Assembly: GCA_950295325.1 (NCBI GenBank)
Contig: OX485805.1
Span: forward strand, 1,242,501-1,306,500
Source: Polytrichum commune
Lineage: Eukaryota > Streptophyta > Polytrichopsida > Polytrichales > Polytrichaceae
Direction: 5' to 3'
DNA: 64,000 nt
In this document: positions 24,448 to 37,040 of the stretch, piece by piece
Layout of the letters: every line of letters begins with the position of its first letter
Numbering within the stretch: position 1 is the first letter of the stretch
Notes under the pieces: generated by a model
The model's input: the letters and a program-made list of their open reading frames with translations, nothing else
Told to the model about the DNA's origin: nothing
The model's database searches: none
Translations under genes and position numbers: made by a program

Positions 24448-24570
24448 TCCTCCTGTGTGCTCAGAAAATCTGGTCTAAAGTTCGCACTTGCCAGAGAGGA
24501 CCAGACGTTCCAAGAGGTTCATTTCATGCAAAGCATAGATGAACTTCTGAACTCATGTTACAAAATGCAG
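24448..24570 (+). other. Candidate orphan exon, 41 codons
   Basis: An open 123-nt stretch lies between TTTTGCAG and AATGCAG|GTACAG. It reads through without a stop and is a multiple of three, with an acidic, helical segment (EDQTFQEVHFMQSIDELLNS). No family was recognised. It might belong to the decayed locus that contains the P-loop relic. A MITE is inserted immediately after its donor GT. Confidence 0.3.
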
Positions 24571-24573
24571 GTA

Positions 24574-24748
24574 CAGTAAACTCTCTCTAAATTAATACTG
24601 TGTAAACTAATATTCTCTCTAAACTAATATGCGGGTACAGGCCCCGTATAATTTGTTACCCCCCATATAATTTGTGTAAACTAATATCCTCCATAAACTA
24701 ATATCTTCCGGCCAGTCCCAAGGATATTAGTTTAGAGAGAGTTTACTG
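24574..24748. mobile_element. TA-flanked MITE with CAGTAAACTCTC ends
   Basis: A 175-bp element. CAGTAAACTCTCTCTAAA at the left is matched by TTTAGAGAGAGTTTACTG at the right, a perfect 18-bp inverted repeat. TA is duplicated at 24572-24573 and 24749-24750. Inside are further copies of AAACTAATAT. The ends resemble pogo/mariner-type nonautonomous elements. Confidence 0.88.
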
Positions 24749-25897
24749 TACAAAATTCATTACACAACTTTTGTGCTCTGGACTAATCACTTCCAGCTTG
24801 TAGTGCCTTTTACATCTCAGAGATTTCTCAAGAATAAGCATAGGTGGTGATTTGAGAATGCATGAATTTGTTCTTTGGCGATAGACCAGGTGGACCTAGA
24901 GTAACAAGAGACCTTACAAGGATGATGATGTTTGGCAGGTACAACAGGTGGTCAGGTTCTCAATAGAAAACGCAAATTCTCCAAGTTGCTTGCTACCACT
25001 TGATACAGGGCAAACATTGGAGTTATTAATTTCAGATCACTTGGTTACAGACCATGTATACTTGCGCTCAACATGCAAAGTGGAGTGATAGCATCAACGT
25101 CACTCTACCGCTTGTAGACTTTCAAAATGTTACATTATGTCTGTGCACATTGGCTGTGAGGGCTTAAAGTCTGCACTCCTTTGTCCAATTGATTACTGCC
25201 TGTGGAAGGATAGAATTTGGAGAATTGGAATAGGCGTGCAAGGAGCTGCATGGCAATTTCCGGTATGTATTCCACAAACATCGTCTTCGAAACAAGTGGG
25301 TGGCAAATGCAACCCCCAACACATGTATGTTAGGCTACGAAATTGAAGTCACGTGGACAAAGTGGACAAAAGAGTGCAGATTTGTACCCCGTTTTTATTG
25401 ACCCAAGTTCACAATCTTATCTGCTAGCTGTAACATCCATTTCAGCCGAACTCTTTCAATTGTGTTCGAGGAATCATGTTTATGTTGACTGATGCTCTTG
25501 ACGTACTATGTAATTCTGGATAAGACATGAAGCATGTTGTGCCCTTGTCTGGACCTTGGATTGGTCTGAGAATTTCTTGGCGTGTGTAACCTTCATAATG
25601 CTGAGCTGGTTTGCAGGATCTCAATGAGACTGAGAATGCGGTGAAGTGTGTTAGAATATTGTTTTCACATTGCCAAATTGTTCTTTCTAAGTCGTCTAGC
25701 TCAAGTCAAAATTTCTCCTTTTAGGCAAGGCCTTTGCCATCTCCTCTACTAGTATCTCAGGCTAAAATATTTTTCGCATTCTGAACATAGTTTCTCCAAA
25801 GCCAAGGCAAATTACAGTTTAGAAAGTTAAATTGATGATGAAATGAAAACGACTTGAAAGTCCGGGAAGCAAAAAGGCTAATAGGACTTAAAGTACA
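24749..25897. other. Spacer before LINE relic
   Basis: No gene was recognised; the open frames are short and have no recognisable domains. Confidence 0.4.
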
Positions 25898-26427
25898 TTA
25901 GGATGGTGTCAAACCGGCTAATTCCCTAGAGTGGTGGAGTGCAGTAGCCTCCAAGAGATAGAGGCTATGTCGACTTTGATGGTCCAATTGAAAGAGAGAC
26001 TTGAGACTCCCTAATACTACATTCTCAAATAGTGATTGAACTTATCTGTAATGGGGGTATATAGGGGATACTCCCCCACAAAGTGTGTCTCATTCTCAAC
26101 TACATTATAAGGGCAAACGTGGCATAATCTATAATCTCTAGAGACAGGGATAGTCGACCACCGTCTAGTTTCAATGGCAAGTCTATGATTTGAGGTGCGG
26201 TAAGCATCAAACATCTTGCATCGTGGTGGTGTCAATGGTTGCTTCATGTGCTCTTCATATTCGCATTTGAGAAAATCTTTTAGGTGGGGGTGATCTAGTT
26301 TCTTCCTTGAGAGATGAAAAGAGTTCCAGTCTTCAACAAGAAAAGCCTCCGTGATATCATGAAATGTGGTTTTTGATGTTATTAGGTTGTCATGGGTTTC
26401 CCAATGAAATAGACCCCATAATGCCTT
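25898..26427 (-). mobile_element. LINE reverse-transcriptase C-terminal relic
   Basis: The minus-strand reading contains RTSNHRLAIETRRW, followed by RDYRLCHVCPYNVVENETHF and EYPLYTPITDKF. This is the zinc-finger-like region (CxxC...H...) that closes the ORF2 protein of many non-LTR retrotransposons. A further stretch ending HSLYLLEATALHHSREL follows in a different frame after an in-frame stop, so at least one frameshift is present. Only the last 150 or so residues remain. The copy is inactive. Confidence 0.7.
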
Positions 26428-27825
26428 TTACATGATTGTCTAGTTGTGCCAGGTGTGGAATCCTTGTTCAACAAAGTGTCGGCGAAGTGAGTGCGGAGTG
26501 TTTTGGGCTGCTCTTCAGACTCGGCTCAACACCACTCGGCTCAACACCACTTTGTTTTCAATTCGGTCTGCCAAAAAATCTACTAGTTAACTAAAGTTGA
26601 GCGCAGCCTGTTCACGGAGTTCTGTTGTAGTGTTGTGTACTAGTGTGTTATCTGTGTTGGTGGTGTACATGGAGGTTATTCCGGAGTCTAGCACTGTGAG
26701 TGATTGTATGAAGGCATGTCTTGATGATCCTCAGTGGTCCGAGCATATTAAAGACCTTCAACTGAAGCGAGTCAAGAGGCGTATTTCTTCGAGTATATAA
26801 TAATACTTGGAACTTCTCTAGCTAACTATAGTGGTTCTTGAATCTGGTCTTAAATTTTCCTAGTTACATGTAGTCGTTCTCCAAACCGGTTCGAAATTTT
26901 TCTAGTTAACTATGGTTGTTTTGGCAGTTGTCCAAGGTCTGGAAGGTTTTGAGTTAAACCTTACAGAGTGGAGCGAGTAGGGAGTTGCAAAGGATGATCA
27001 ACTACCTTGCATGCCCATCTTGTTTTAAGATTCTGGATGGTAAACTTTTTAAGGGTTGACCCCATTTGGTTGGGTTTCTATTGTAACATCAAACAATGAG
27101 CAAGGAGAAGGTGAGCATTAGGGAGTTAGTGAGATTGGAAGGTTGCATGAGGTGGCAAACCAAGGAAGCAGTGTGTGGATAGGAATGGGGCCCCCTCTAC
27201 AACACTTGGTCTAGAGAGGGGAGGTAATTTTGCATTCTAGATTATCTTGTCAAGGTGATTGTGTGTCAGTTTCCTTGGACCATGTTATTGTTGGTGTTTG
27301 ATTGCACTATTGGCTAGGACAGGTGAGTAATGTGGCAGTGTAGCATTTGGATGATGTAGTTGAGCATACAGCGGAGGTCATTGACGTTAACTACACTAAA
27401 TATGATATTTAGTGTCCCTTACTATTTGGACATACTAGGATACTTCATATTGCAATTATACCTACTAGGATGTTACTAACGCAATAAGAGATTTGTTAAC
27501 ATACATTAAGGGTATAGGCATCATTTCTATAGGGTGTATATAATGTTAGACATTTCATTATTTATCAATTTTCCAACTTGTGTAAACACTTGAGGTTATT
27601 TTTTTCCTATTTAAAGTTTGTATTTAAAGTTTGTACAAACCACTTGCCCAAAAATAATAAGGGATGTGCACTCCTAGGGACAAAAACATGAAATGGCAAC
27701 AGCAAAAGCGACAACACAACAACCACGACTTTGATTCTTAAAAAATTGGTGTCATAAAAAGAATTGTATAAAATAATTATATTAAAAAAACCGAGTTATC
27801 TTCTTTTTATGGAGGAATGGTTTTG
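26428..27825. other. Spacer with no recognised gene
   Basis: AT-rich sequence with short frames only. It includes the second copy of the 11.2-kb short repeat at 27641-27745 and a solo CTACACTAAATATGATATTT palindrome near 27390. Confidence 0.4.
27641..27745 (+). repeat. Dispersed short repeat, copy 2
   Basis: Colinear with 11140-11245 in the same orientation. Confidence 0.5.
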
Positions 27826-29440
27826 TATATATTTGGGGTGAAAACTTAATCAAGAATGACACAAAAATTCAATTGCAGCTCAAAGTTCAGGTCGTGGGCG
27901 AGTCCTTGGGAAGTTCAAGGACATGGCCCGACTTTATATTCTATTCAAGGAATGATGCGAGTTACTACATGTTTGTAGATCATGGTTTCATGAATATCTA
28001 GAAACAATTATTCTATAATCAAAATTCTTAGACATTTGTTGTGAAAATTTCAAGTTGAGCTTCAAGTCTTGGACAATGCAAAGAGAAAGCACAGAAGTTG
28101 ATTTATTTTTAGAAAAAGTGATTACGTACATGTTTGGAGATTTATTAATTTATTGGTTTTTTTAAGCATTTGAGAATCAAAGTTTGTATGAATTTGTTGT
28201 GAGTTTTTAAATTGAGGGTTGAAACCTAGTGATGCCAAAAATATGTTTAAGTCGTACCCTTTTTTCTAGGGGATTGTTTCTTCTATGTTTGGGGTTGACA
28301 ACTTCATCTATAGTGAACTTAAAAAATGCTTTGAACACAAAAGTTGGTGGAAATGTGTAGTGAAATTTCAAGATGCAAAAACATTTTTGGGAGGTCTGAA
28401 GAAAAGGGTCCATCTTTGTGATTTCTTCATACTTGATGTATATCTAGTGTTTGCATGTCATTTTGGCTTTCATCCTATTATTTAATAAAATGTTTTGATA
28501 CAAAATGTTCTTACGGTATTCTTGAGGATTTTGTTTTGTTAAGATTCATGTCTTGGAGGGATGCAAAAAGAAAGCGCAAATTGGTATGCTACTTTGAAGA
28601 TTTCAAACGGTATATATTGGGAGATGAGAATTTCAAAGACGGCTTCTTATATTCTAAGACAAAACTTCTTATATATATTTGGAGATGAAAACTTCATCAG
28701 GATTAAAAAGAAAAGGAAAATTTTGAAATCAAAGTTTGTACGAGTTTGTTATGAAATTTTGGGTTTAGGGTTGAACTCCTAAAGGTGCCAAAACAGGGTC
28801 TGGAGCTATAATTCTATGAAGGAATGCTCAAGGAATGATTCCTTATATGTTGGGGTAAAATTCTCATCAATATCAAAATCAAAGATGCTTGAATACAAAG
28901 TTTGTAGATATGAGTTGTGAAGGTTTACGATGTAGGCAAATTCTTGAGAGGTCCAAAAATTACTTCTAGCAAAAAAATTAAATTAAATTAAATTAAATTT
29001 GCTTGATCGATAAATTGAATTACATGTTTTTGGGTCCATAATTCATCAAATGGTTTTGAAGTAAAGTTGAAATCAAAAACAAATTTCTACAAATATATTG
29101 GGAAGTTTCACATCAAGGTTCACATCTTAAAAAATATGAAAAAAGTAATGACAGACTTGAGAAGGTGATTTAATTTATATGTACGGACGAGGACTTCATC
29201 AACATTGACAAACAAACAAATTAAAAATAAATTTCATGTGGATTTGTTGTAAATTTTTGGGTTGGGGTAAAGTCCTAGAAATGCCTAAAAATGATCAGAG
29301 ATATAGTTTCTACAGAGAAATGACTTTGAATATGTTCAAAAACATGATTTTGTTTATATTGATACATAAAATGCTTTGAACTTGAAATTTGTAGAAATAT
29401 GTTGTGAAGTTTAAGGCTGCGCGGGCTAGCCCGTATTTAA
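27826..29440 (+). repeat. Degenerate tandem array, 155-190 bp period
   Basis: A core reading roughly TTTGTTGTGAAATTT...AAGTT, followed by a variable block with a CCTAG..GTGCCAAAAA-type segment and then GA(A/T)AACTTCATCAAxATT, recurs about eight or nine times. Core anchors lie near 28036, 28193, 28361, 28747, 28911, 29091, 29244 and 29399. The units are strongly diverged. The short open frames inside are products of the repeat, not genes. A (AAATT)n run lies near 28980-29000. Confidence 0.6.
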
Positions 29441-32400
29441 GGTCCTTACTATGGAACCCTCAAGGAGGTGACTATCAGAATTTTAGAAACCACGCGAGAT
29501 AAGAAAAATAAGATCAATTTAATTCGTTGAGGGTAAAAATTCTAAATTCATTAGATCTACCATAGCATTGGAAATATGTCCTCTACGTGATTATATGTAA
29601 AATAGGGTGGTGAATAATTCCTTCATTTTAGTAATTGATAGGAAAAAAAAATGGTTATAGATATTGGATCCCCCTAAAAGTGTGTAGTAGGATCAATACA
29701 ATAATTATGGCTTTTGTATTTAGCTTTCTTGTATTTGAATGCAATTTTTTTTGGGGAGTAGGTGGTTGTGCAAAATTTTATGTCTTGTCGCAACAAATTG
29801 TAATTCTTGTTTTGTTCTATCCGTGTTTACAACTTGTCTATGTTAGCTTGTATATTTTGTACGGGTAGATCACTCTAAGGCATTTTTGTGCACCACGTGC
29901 GGCTCGGGGTTATTTGTTTTGGGGCTATTTACCTTCAAGGGCTGAATTAAAGCCTCCCTATAATTACTTAAATTTCAAAAATGGCCCATTTGTTTGCACC
30001 CTTTCATTACTTATATTGTCCAAGTCACTGCAATTTTTTGTATTCTATATTCCTTTTAAGTAATAAACGGGCGTGGGGAAGACGACCCCAACGACAACGC
30101 GTTCCCTTTTCATCCATTTTTGGAGAGACGGAAATCCCAATAATCATCCATCCCCGTGAGTCCTAAACTACACACCATACTAAACATACCTTCTAGGATC
30201 CTTATCTTCAGCCCCTATATTAATTTTACAAAAAAATAATGGCCCACGTTTTATGTCCATCTAACTTACTTATAATGGGATTGTCTACATTTAATGGCCC
30301 CTTCATTATTTGGAATTCCTTTATAATTTTTATTTCATATGATTTTAATCCTCTCTATATTATGCCGCACGTCGTTTTTAAAATGCACTAAGTGACCTAC
30401 CCGTGATATTTTGTTATCTCCATGTTTATTGGTAACCCTTTAACTAGTACCCAAATGCTATTGGTTGTGTTTTGAATGGTACTTTGAATAATTTAGGATT
30501 GGTAGAACTAATTGAAACCAATTGAATGACAAGATGGATGGTATGGAATGTTTGTTGCTCACAGTCGATTTTGCAATGCTATAGTATTCTGTCCACTATT
30601 AGGTACTTGTACGATTTATAAAAAAAAATATGATGCCAAAAATTAGCCTCTCTAAATGATTACAAATAAATATAGGGTGCTAAAAAATACGTCAAAGTAG
30701 CTTTATATCTACAAACAGGGCGGGAAAAAATATTGAGAGGTGCATAAATAACCCCCCCCCCCCCATTAAATACCCCATTATCGCACGTGGTTATAAGATG
30801 TTAGGGGGTGTGATCGCCCCGTGATGGAACCAAAAGCATTCAAATGGAAGAATACTTATTGGTTGTCCGGGGCACATAGCAAGCACATGAGAGGAAGCCC
30901 GGCATAAAATTGCAATTGTCCTCTACAATTTTGGGTGGTGTTGAATTATTTTATTAATGATAAAGTCAAACTTTGTGAAGCACGATGTGTTGAGGATTAA
31001 AGAACCAAGTGAAAGGCCCAAAGGTGGACACTTCATACCACATACACACTAACGCAAGTGTGAGAAGGGGTACTATTTGAGACGTTCACATACAAGTATA
31101 TTTAAGGGAGGGTTATCGTTTTTCTCTAGTTTGTAAAAATTTAGGAAGGCTATTCAAGATTTTAAAGGAAGAGGGAGATGTAGAAAACAAGGCTTAAGGT
31201 TCAGAGATAAAATTGACAAAGATGTGTTAGCTTCATCCAATTCATATTTTCATGTATTGTTGTCATATGATAGCAATCCTTAATGACCACCATGTCCATT
31301 CTTGCTAGGGATTCATTAAACCAATATAAAAGGAAAATTGGACCTTTAAGCAACCATTTTATCTTACATGTGACCCACTTTAGAGACATGACACAACCAA
31401 TATTGGTATTAAACTTGGTTTTATTGGTAAATGACCCATGTAGAATATGCTAATGATGTTATCCACATTCAACGATAAAAGAGCTCCCCCCTATAACACC
31501 ACATTGGGAAAGTAGAGAATCTTTGATTCCGGAGCCTAGATCAACACCTTCCTCAACTCCGATTTCAACGACTTCAAATTCTTTGGTCTTGATTTGCAAT
31601 TGTTAACATGCTCAAGCTTTTAATGCTTGAATCCATCAGCTAGATAATTCCACAGAGTTGGAGGTGTCCACATTAGCCTCATCTACTTTATACATAGAGT
31701 CCCTCCTAACCCTTGTATAAAATTCATATCAACCTAGCTTAACATTTTAAAACCATGTGCGTTATTGTAACCCATACGGTCATCATCACCAAAAGTTAAC
31801 AATTGCATAGAGTTTGGAGCATCGTGTTGCCATGAACACATGGGGAGGTCATCTCAACGAGCCGCTAGGGGCCAAAGGCCCACCGCTGGTGGGAGAAGAA
31901 GTCCGCAAGGAAGTTGGCGAAGCAGAGAGTTTGTTTGGGAAATAGGTAGTGATGCTTACACCAAAAGAATCATCAAAACAATATGGAATTGTTTCACCTT
32001 TGTTCTTTGTATTGAAATCTGGCCCTCACAATGCTATCTGGAAAACTTTGTGATTGCAATAATCTTTCATTAGCCTTCTGAATTTCAAATACAATGAGAA
32101 TGTACACGAGGCATCTTAGCTTTGTGTACAAGGTGAGATTTTGCAAGAGATTTTTTTATATTTAGGGAAGACCATGATTGAAATGAAGGTGCATATATTC
32201 AACCCATTTGTGAGTCCGATTCCAAAGGATGTATTTCATCGAGATACTAGATATTGGCACCCTTGGGCAACTTGGGGCTTATATATATTCTTTAGGGTTT
32301 AGGCTATCACGCTCAAATGTGATTCACTCTGGAGTGGGATTTGCACCACCGACATCTTGTCACTTTCCGATGGATAGTCATGCCAGAAACCGGTGCTGGA

Positions 32401-33081
32401 ATAAAAGAGTGAACAGCCACCGGCAAATAATTGAACACTAGGGCTATTTCAGAATTTCACTTTCCATACAGGATGGTGTAAGAGGAAAGTAAGTAGGAGC
32501 CGACTCTTGAAATTTGGCACTGCTATTTAGGTATTCAAGAAAAACCTACTTCCCTTCCACCACGTCCATGATAGACTTTGTCCGAGATGGACTGTTCACA
32601 GATTCAATCAATTTACCCCTCCTACATCCGACTACACCCCATGCAATGTGCATCCCATCACCACTCCCCCTAAGAGTCCATATTACTTCTCCTGAAGCCA
32701 TCTCCACATATGCAAGCAACCTCAATGTCCACTACACAAACGCACAAGCCCAAAATTCAAAAGGATACAAGACGACTTCCTACTTGTCTGTAGTCACCCT
32801 AGTCTCTAAGCAGGCGATTGGATATACAAATTGTCCTTTGTCTCTCTTTGAGTTTTTTCTGTGAAAGGCTTGACATAGGAGCTGCACATAGTTTTGTTCA
32901 ACTTGAGGATGCAATTAGTTGGTCACATAAGATGCCATGGTCGTTGATCACGGCAAAGCATCACTCTTCGATGATCAAATTCCTCTCTAATCCAGGTAGG
33001 ACTTCCACGGCCCCAACTACACTTCAATTTTGCAACACCATGAACTAAATAAACAATGGTGACTGGACAAGAAATGCTTAC
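29441..33081. other. Gene-free spacer
   Basis: No recognisable gene. It contains a poly-C run near 30750, one end of the CACGTG-ended repeat family (30781-30823) and otherwise unremarkable AT-rich sequence. Open frames at 31840-32073 and 32514-32864 resemble nothing known to me. Confidence 0.4.
30781..30823 (-). mobile_element. Solo end of CACGTG-ended repeat family
   Basis: In reverse complement this segment closely matches the left end of the 47361-47775 copy, including GGGGCGATCACACCCCCT and AACCACGTGCGA. No second end was found, so it is truncated. Confidence 0.6.
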
Positions 33082-33161
33082 GACAAGCTGCAGTAAGATG
33101 GTTGAGTAGACCACAAGGAGACCCATCAGGAGTATGAACCGGACACATGAATCCCCATGAC
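33082..33161 (-). pseudogene. NRPA2: Isolated RNA polymerase I second-subunit exon
   Basis: An 80-nt exon-like block with GT-AG borders (33162 acceptor, 33081 donor) encodes [20 protein letters not shown] followed by HLTAAC. This is the strongly conserved segment of the second-largest RNA polymerase I subunit. The splice phases at both ends also fit (the preceding Glu and following Arg are each split). No neighbouring NRPA2 exon could be recognised within several kb on this strand, so this is most likely a captured or relic exon rather than a working gene. A full gene with unrecognised exons is less likely, because this protein is well conserved throughout. Confidence 0.6.
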
Positions 33162-34079
33162 CTGCACCAAGAGATAATATGTTGTTGGCTGCAGCCTCGA
33201 AAACCTCTTTCCTCGAGTTGTCTGGGTCTAATTTCTCCATGATGCCTGTGGTAGTGGAGGTAGAGTCTTGGGATTGAGCTCGAGGCAACATCTGCATAAC
33301 GACAGTGCTGGCATGAATACATTATTTTTGAGTGCAGAAATTTCTTAATCCTGAATTCTGAGCCTTTAAATGCACTGGCAGAGGATTATCCAAAATGATG
33401 CGAGGTACAGAGCAGAATACAAAAAAGTCAAGAATACTTTAGTTACAGTGAGCGAGTTACTCCAATTAGTTTGATGTTGCTGATTACACACCCACAAAGA
33501 ATCCCTTCCATTTTTTAAGCACGATGCAGGAGCATGACATCAGGAAATTTGAAAATAGGGAGATATCCAGAGGGGGAGATTGGAGGAAGCAAGAGGGGAG
33601 GGAACAGAAGCAGTTTGATAACTCTAGGTCAATTTGAGGTGCAGTCTGCAAACATCACATAGGATTCTCATATAACAATTGTTGATGCCAATCACTTCAA
33701 GGTTGTTGACTGACCGCTATCAAGTTACAATATCCCAAGACAATGAAAGAATTATCAAAATCACAGTAACGAGGTTGAAATCTCTCTACTCTGGTGCTGA
33801 AAGGAAGTCATTTGAGGAGTGGATTACCCCAAAATTAAAATAAAAGTTGGTTTTGTCCACCATGAACAGCTCGAATGCACTCCTCCTCAACGCATATCTG
33901 AATTATGTACCCAAAAATCAATTACAGGCACCAACTCAGTAAGTACAAGAATGCACAAACATGCAAGCCTTAACTCAAATGGAAACATGTGTAACCATTC
34001 TCAAAGCCCTGATAATTTCCGGCTTTCAAGAAAGCTACATTAGCTCTCCTAGTCATATTCTAAGTTCTGCTGAATTTAC

Positions 34080-36173
34080 CTTCTGGTGTAGACTTCTTTC
34101 AATGATGATAAAGGCCAAAGTTTATCATTGCGCGCATCTTTTTGTTGTTCCTTCATTCCTTCCAGACCTCCTCTGTCTGATTTAGGCTCCGAACTCTCAA
34201 CAACCAGGACTATAGCATCCGACTCGTTAAGACACACATGATCGTCAAGCATGAAACAAATGCGGCGGGTGGTGACCTGCAACAACCACAAGGACACTAA
34301 TGAGGCACTCCTGCCATGATTCATGGTTATCACATTTTCAACATGAATTCAAAAATTGGGATCATCGTGGTTAACAAACAAGGTTAACAAACAACAAAAT
34401 TATGAGAAAAATGACAGACTTTATGATATAAGGTCACCACGTACCTCCAATTCTAATGCCTCAGGATATAAACTCAGCACTTTGGCAGTTACAATCCCTG
34501 TCACCTCTTTCACACTTTCATATCCTTCATCTACTGCACTGGGAGCCACTGACTCCTCTGTTTCTCTAGTTTCATCACTAGCAGTGGCTTCAGCTGCTAG
34601 TTTCTCCTGAGCTTCTAGTTTCCTGTTGGACTCTGTTATACAAATCTGCAACTGTCTCTTGGCCAACCACATGCGAGCCACTGCCAGGTGCGAGTGTTGT
34701 CAGAAAGATTTCAAAATGCATAGTGTTTATAGAGATAAGGACCAGTCTAGGTTTTTCTTCATATCCTTGGCAAAGTTGAAGTTCCTGGATGATAACACTA
34801 TATTGTTATCTTCAAAGAAATAGAGAACTCAATGAAAGATGGGATGAATACCTGATTGAACCTTCACAATTTTTCTCCACTCTTGTGTGACATGCACGGC
34901 ATGCAGCCAGCCTTCTTGCATGCTTTTGAATGTACACAGCTCCCCGATGCCTTCTGAGGGACTCCTCAAAGAGTCTTTGTGCTGTGGCACCTCTCACCAC
35001 TATCCATGCCACAATAATATACTAAAAACGATGGCAAAGGAAGAGAAATCACCTAAAAAATGCAGTAGTATCTTGAGATACTATATACCACTTCTAGAAG
35101 CAGAGAATTTAGGAATATTTACATCTTCTGAACTTAGTTTTTCCTATCATATGTTGAGTGGCAAAGATTCCTCAATGCTTTTAATGAACCCATTCAATTG
35201 CCAACTTTATGACAAAAGTACTACACAAATTTTCATCTGCAAATCAACCATGAGAGAAAACAGACAGGCTAAACTTACAGGTTTGCAGGTAAATTGTCAT
35301 CTTTCGTTTTTGTCTATACATAAGGCGAACCTTGTAGCCCTTGTACAATGCTTGCAGCCTTGTCACGCCCTGCAAGGTTCTCTGCCTCAAATCCTCCAAC
35401 ATTCCAATCTGGACCATGTTGTGAAAATTACTATCAGTAACAATGATTGTTGAGCTACAAAGCAAATGCATCAGAGGCTTCAAGAACCTCATGAAAATGG
35501 ACACCAAGGTGTAGAAATTTTAGAAAGCATATTGGACAAACACAAGGTACAAAAAGCATACTGCAGCAAATCAAAGCACCGGAAAGAAGAAGAAAATGAA
35601 AGAACATAACTGACAAAATGTACACTCCAAATGGTTGATAACAACAAACACTTATGTGGTCGCAAAACTGATGCTGACAACATCTTCTTGGCTAATATGA
35701 CTTTTGGGGAGTAAAAAGCCGTACCTGCATGCCAAAAGATTCTCAGAAGATTAGAGACATATTACAGAAAGCTCAATAAAATGTTCAATGAAACAGGTAA
35801 GCTTGTCAAGGACACACATATAATTGTAGACTGCAAATAAATCTACTCATTCTGCCTGAAGTTGAGTCTGTCGTACATTAGCAGGCATGTCAGAACACTC
35901 AGTGCTCATCTGAAGGGCACACAGGTTAGAACCAGTACGACAAGTTATTGATTCCAGAATTTTTAACCTCTTGGCAAATTCATGATGAGAATGACGTGTA
36001 GGATAGCCAGATCGCGAAATGCGGACCACCTCTAGGACCCCACAACATCGGAGATGCTGTAGAACCAGCTCCTGTTCTTACACATTTGGAAGCTGCTTTG
36101 CGTTCGGCTTTATGCATCGAATGAAATGTGGCTCAGTGGTCTCCAGTCTTTGCATTAAATTGTACAATTGACC
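34080..36173 (-). pseudogene. Class VIII myosin relic (motor end, neck, start of tail)
   Basis: Six exon-like blocks lie in the order of a plant class VIII myosin: 36173-35968 (LMQRLETTEPHFIRCIKPN, then LRCCGVLEVVRISRSGYPTR); 35724-35652 (YGFLLPKSH); 35408-35279 (IGMLEDLRQRTLQG, first IQ region); 34999-34852 (VRGATAQRLF, GAVYIQKHARRL, IQ motifs); 34680-34445 (ARMWLAKRQLQ); and 34276-34080 (unrecognised but open). Damage: TAA at 36080-36078 in the conserved motor sequence after KQLPNV, where a Tyr is usual; a second stop at 35654-35652 followed by unalignable sequence; and one extra A near 34870 that breaks the frame before exon 5. An alternative donor (GAAG|GTTCAA) could bypass the last defect only. 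The upstream motor is missing. In working form these proteins are actin motors at plasmodesmata and the cell plate. Confidence 0.75.
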
Positions 36174-37040
36174 CTGAATCACCACATTGTCAGTTGATAC
36201 ATGAAATATTTCTTCAGCTTTTACAAAACCACTGGGTCAGATTCCACACAATGCTGGAAAAGAGCATCATCGGTGTGATTGAAAAGGCCAAGTTCACAAG
36301 AACATAAGTCGTGGAGGCCCCACAACTCTGGAAAAACCATTCTTGAGTTTCCTATAACTGTTTATAAAATCAGATGCCAATCATAGTTACAAAATCTCCA
36401 GAAGCAATCGGAGAAACTTTGCTACATTATAATACATAGCATAAAGTGAAGTATGCCTGCAAAATACTAAGTATTTGTGGGATTGTGGCTGAGACACACC
36501 TTGAACTTGGTTGCAACACTCAGCTTTTGAGATTCTGTACTATTAGCCCTCCGAGTTGGGCTGAGCAACTTTTGCACACCTTCTCCAATAGAAGCCACAA
36601 TAGAAGCCAATAGAAGCACAGTGTCGGTCCGCCACTTTTCAAATTATTACAGCCGAAGATGTTGACAGATGGTACCAGAAGTGTCCGGTGTGATCAGCCC
36701 CTCAGCAAAGACCCAACCGGAAATTAAGAAAATGCCCATGTTGATATCACAATGCAAATGCAGGGAATGACCGGTTAGATGTCACAAAAAGGATGGAATG
36801 AAGGGTGATATGTTTATAGGGATGTGTATGGTGACATATAGTTGTCACTTTTGTGGTCCTTATTGAACGTCAAGCGTAGTGTTAACAATGGCGCAATTAA
36901 TGTCACCATCACACACTTGCTCTAAAGTCTAGTGATCAAATGTTCAGTAGGTGATGGCACTGTCATTGCAAGCAAGAATCTTGTGACATGGGGGAGATTA
37001 GAACATCGAAGGCTTTAGTTGGGGCAGGAGCCCTGACATA
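36174..37040. other. Spacer before foldback element
   Basis: No earlier myosin exon or any other gene was recognised here. Confidence 0.4.
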
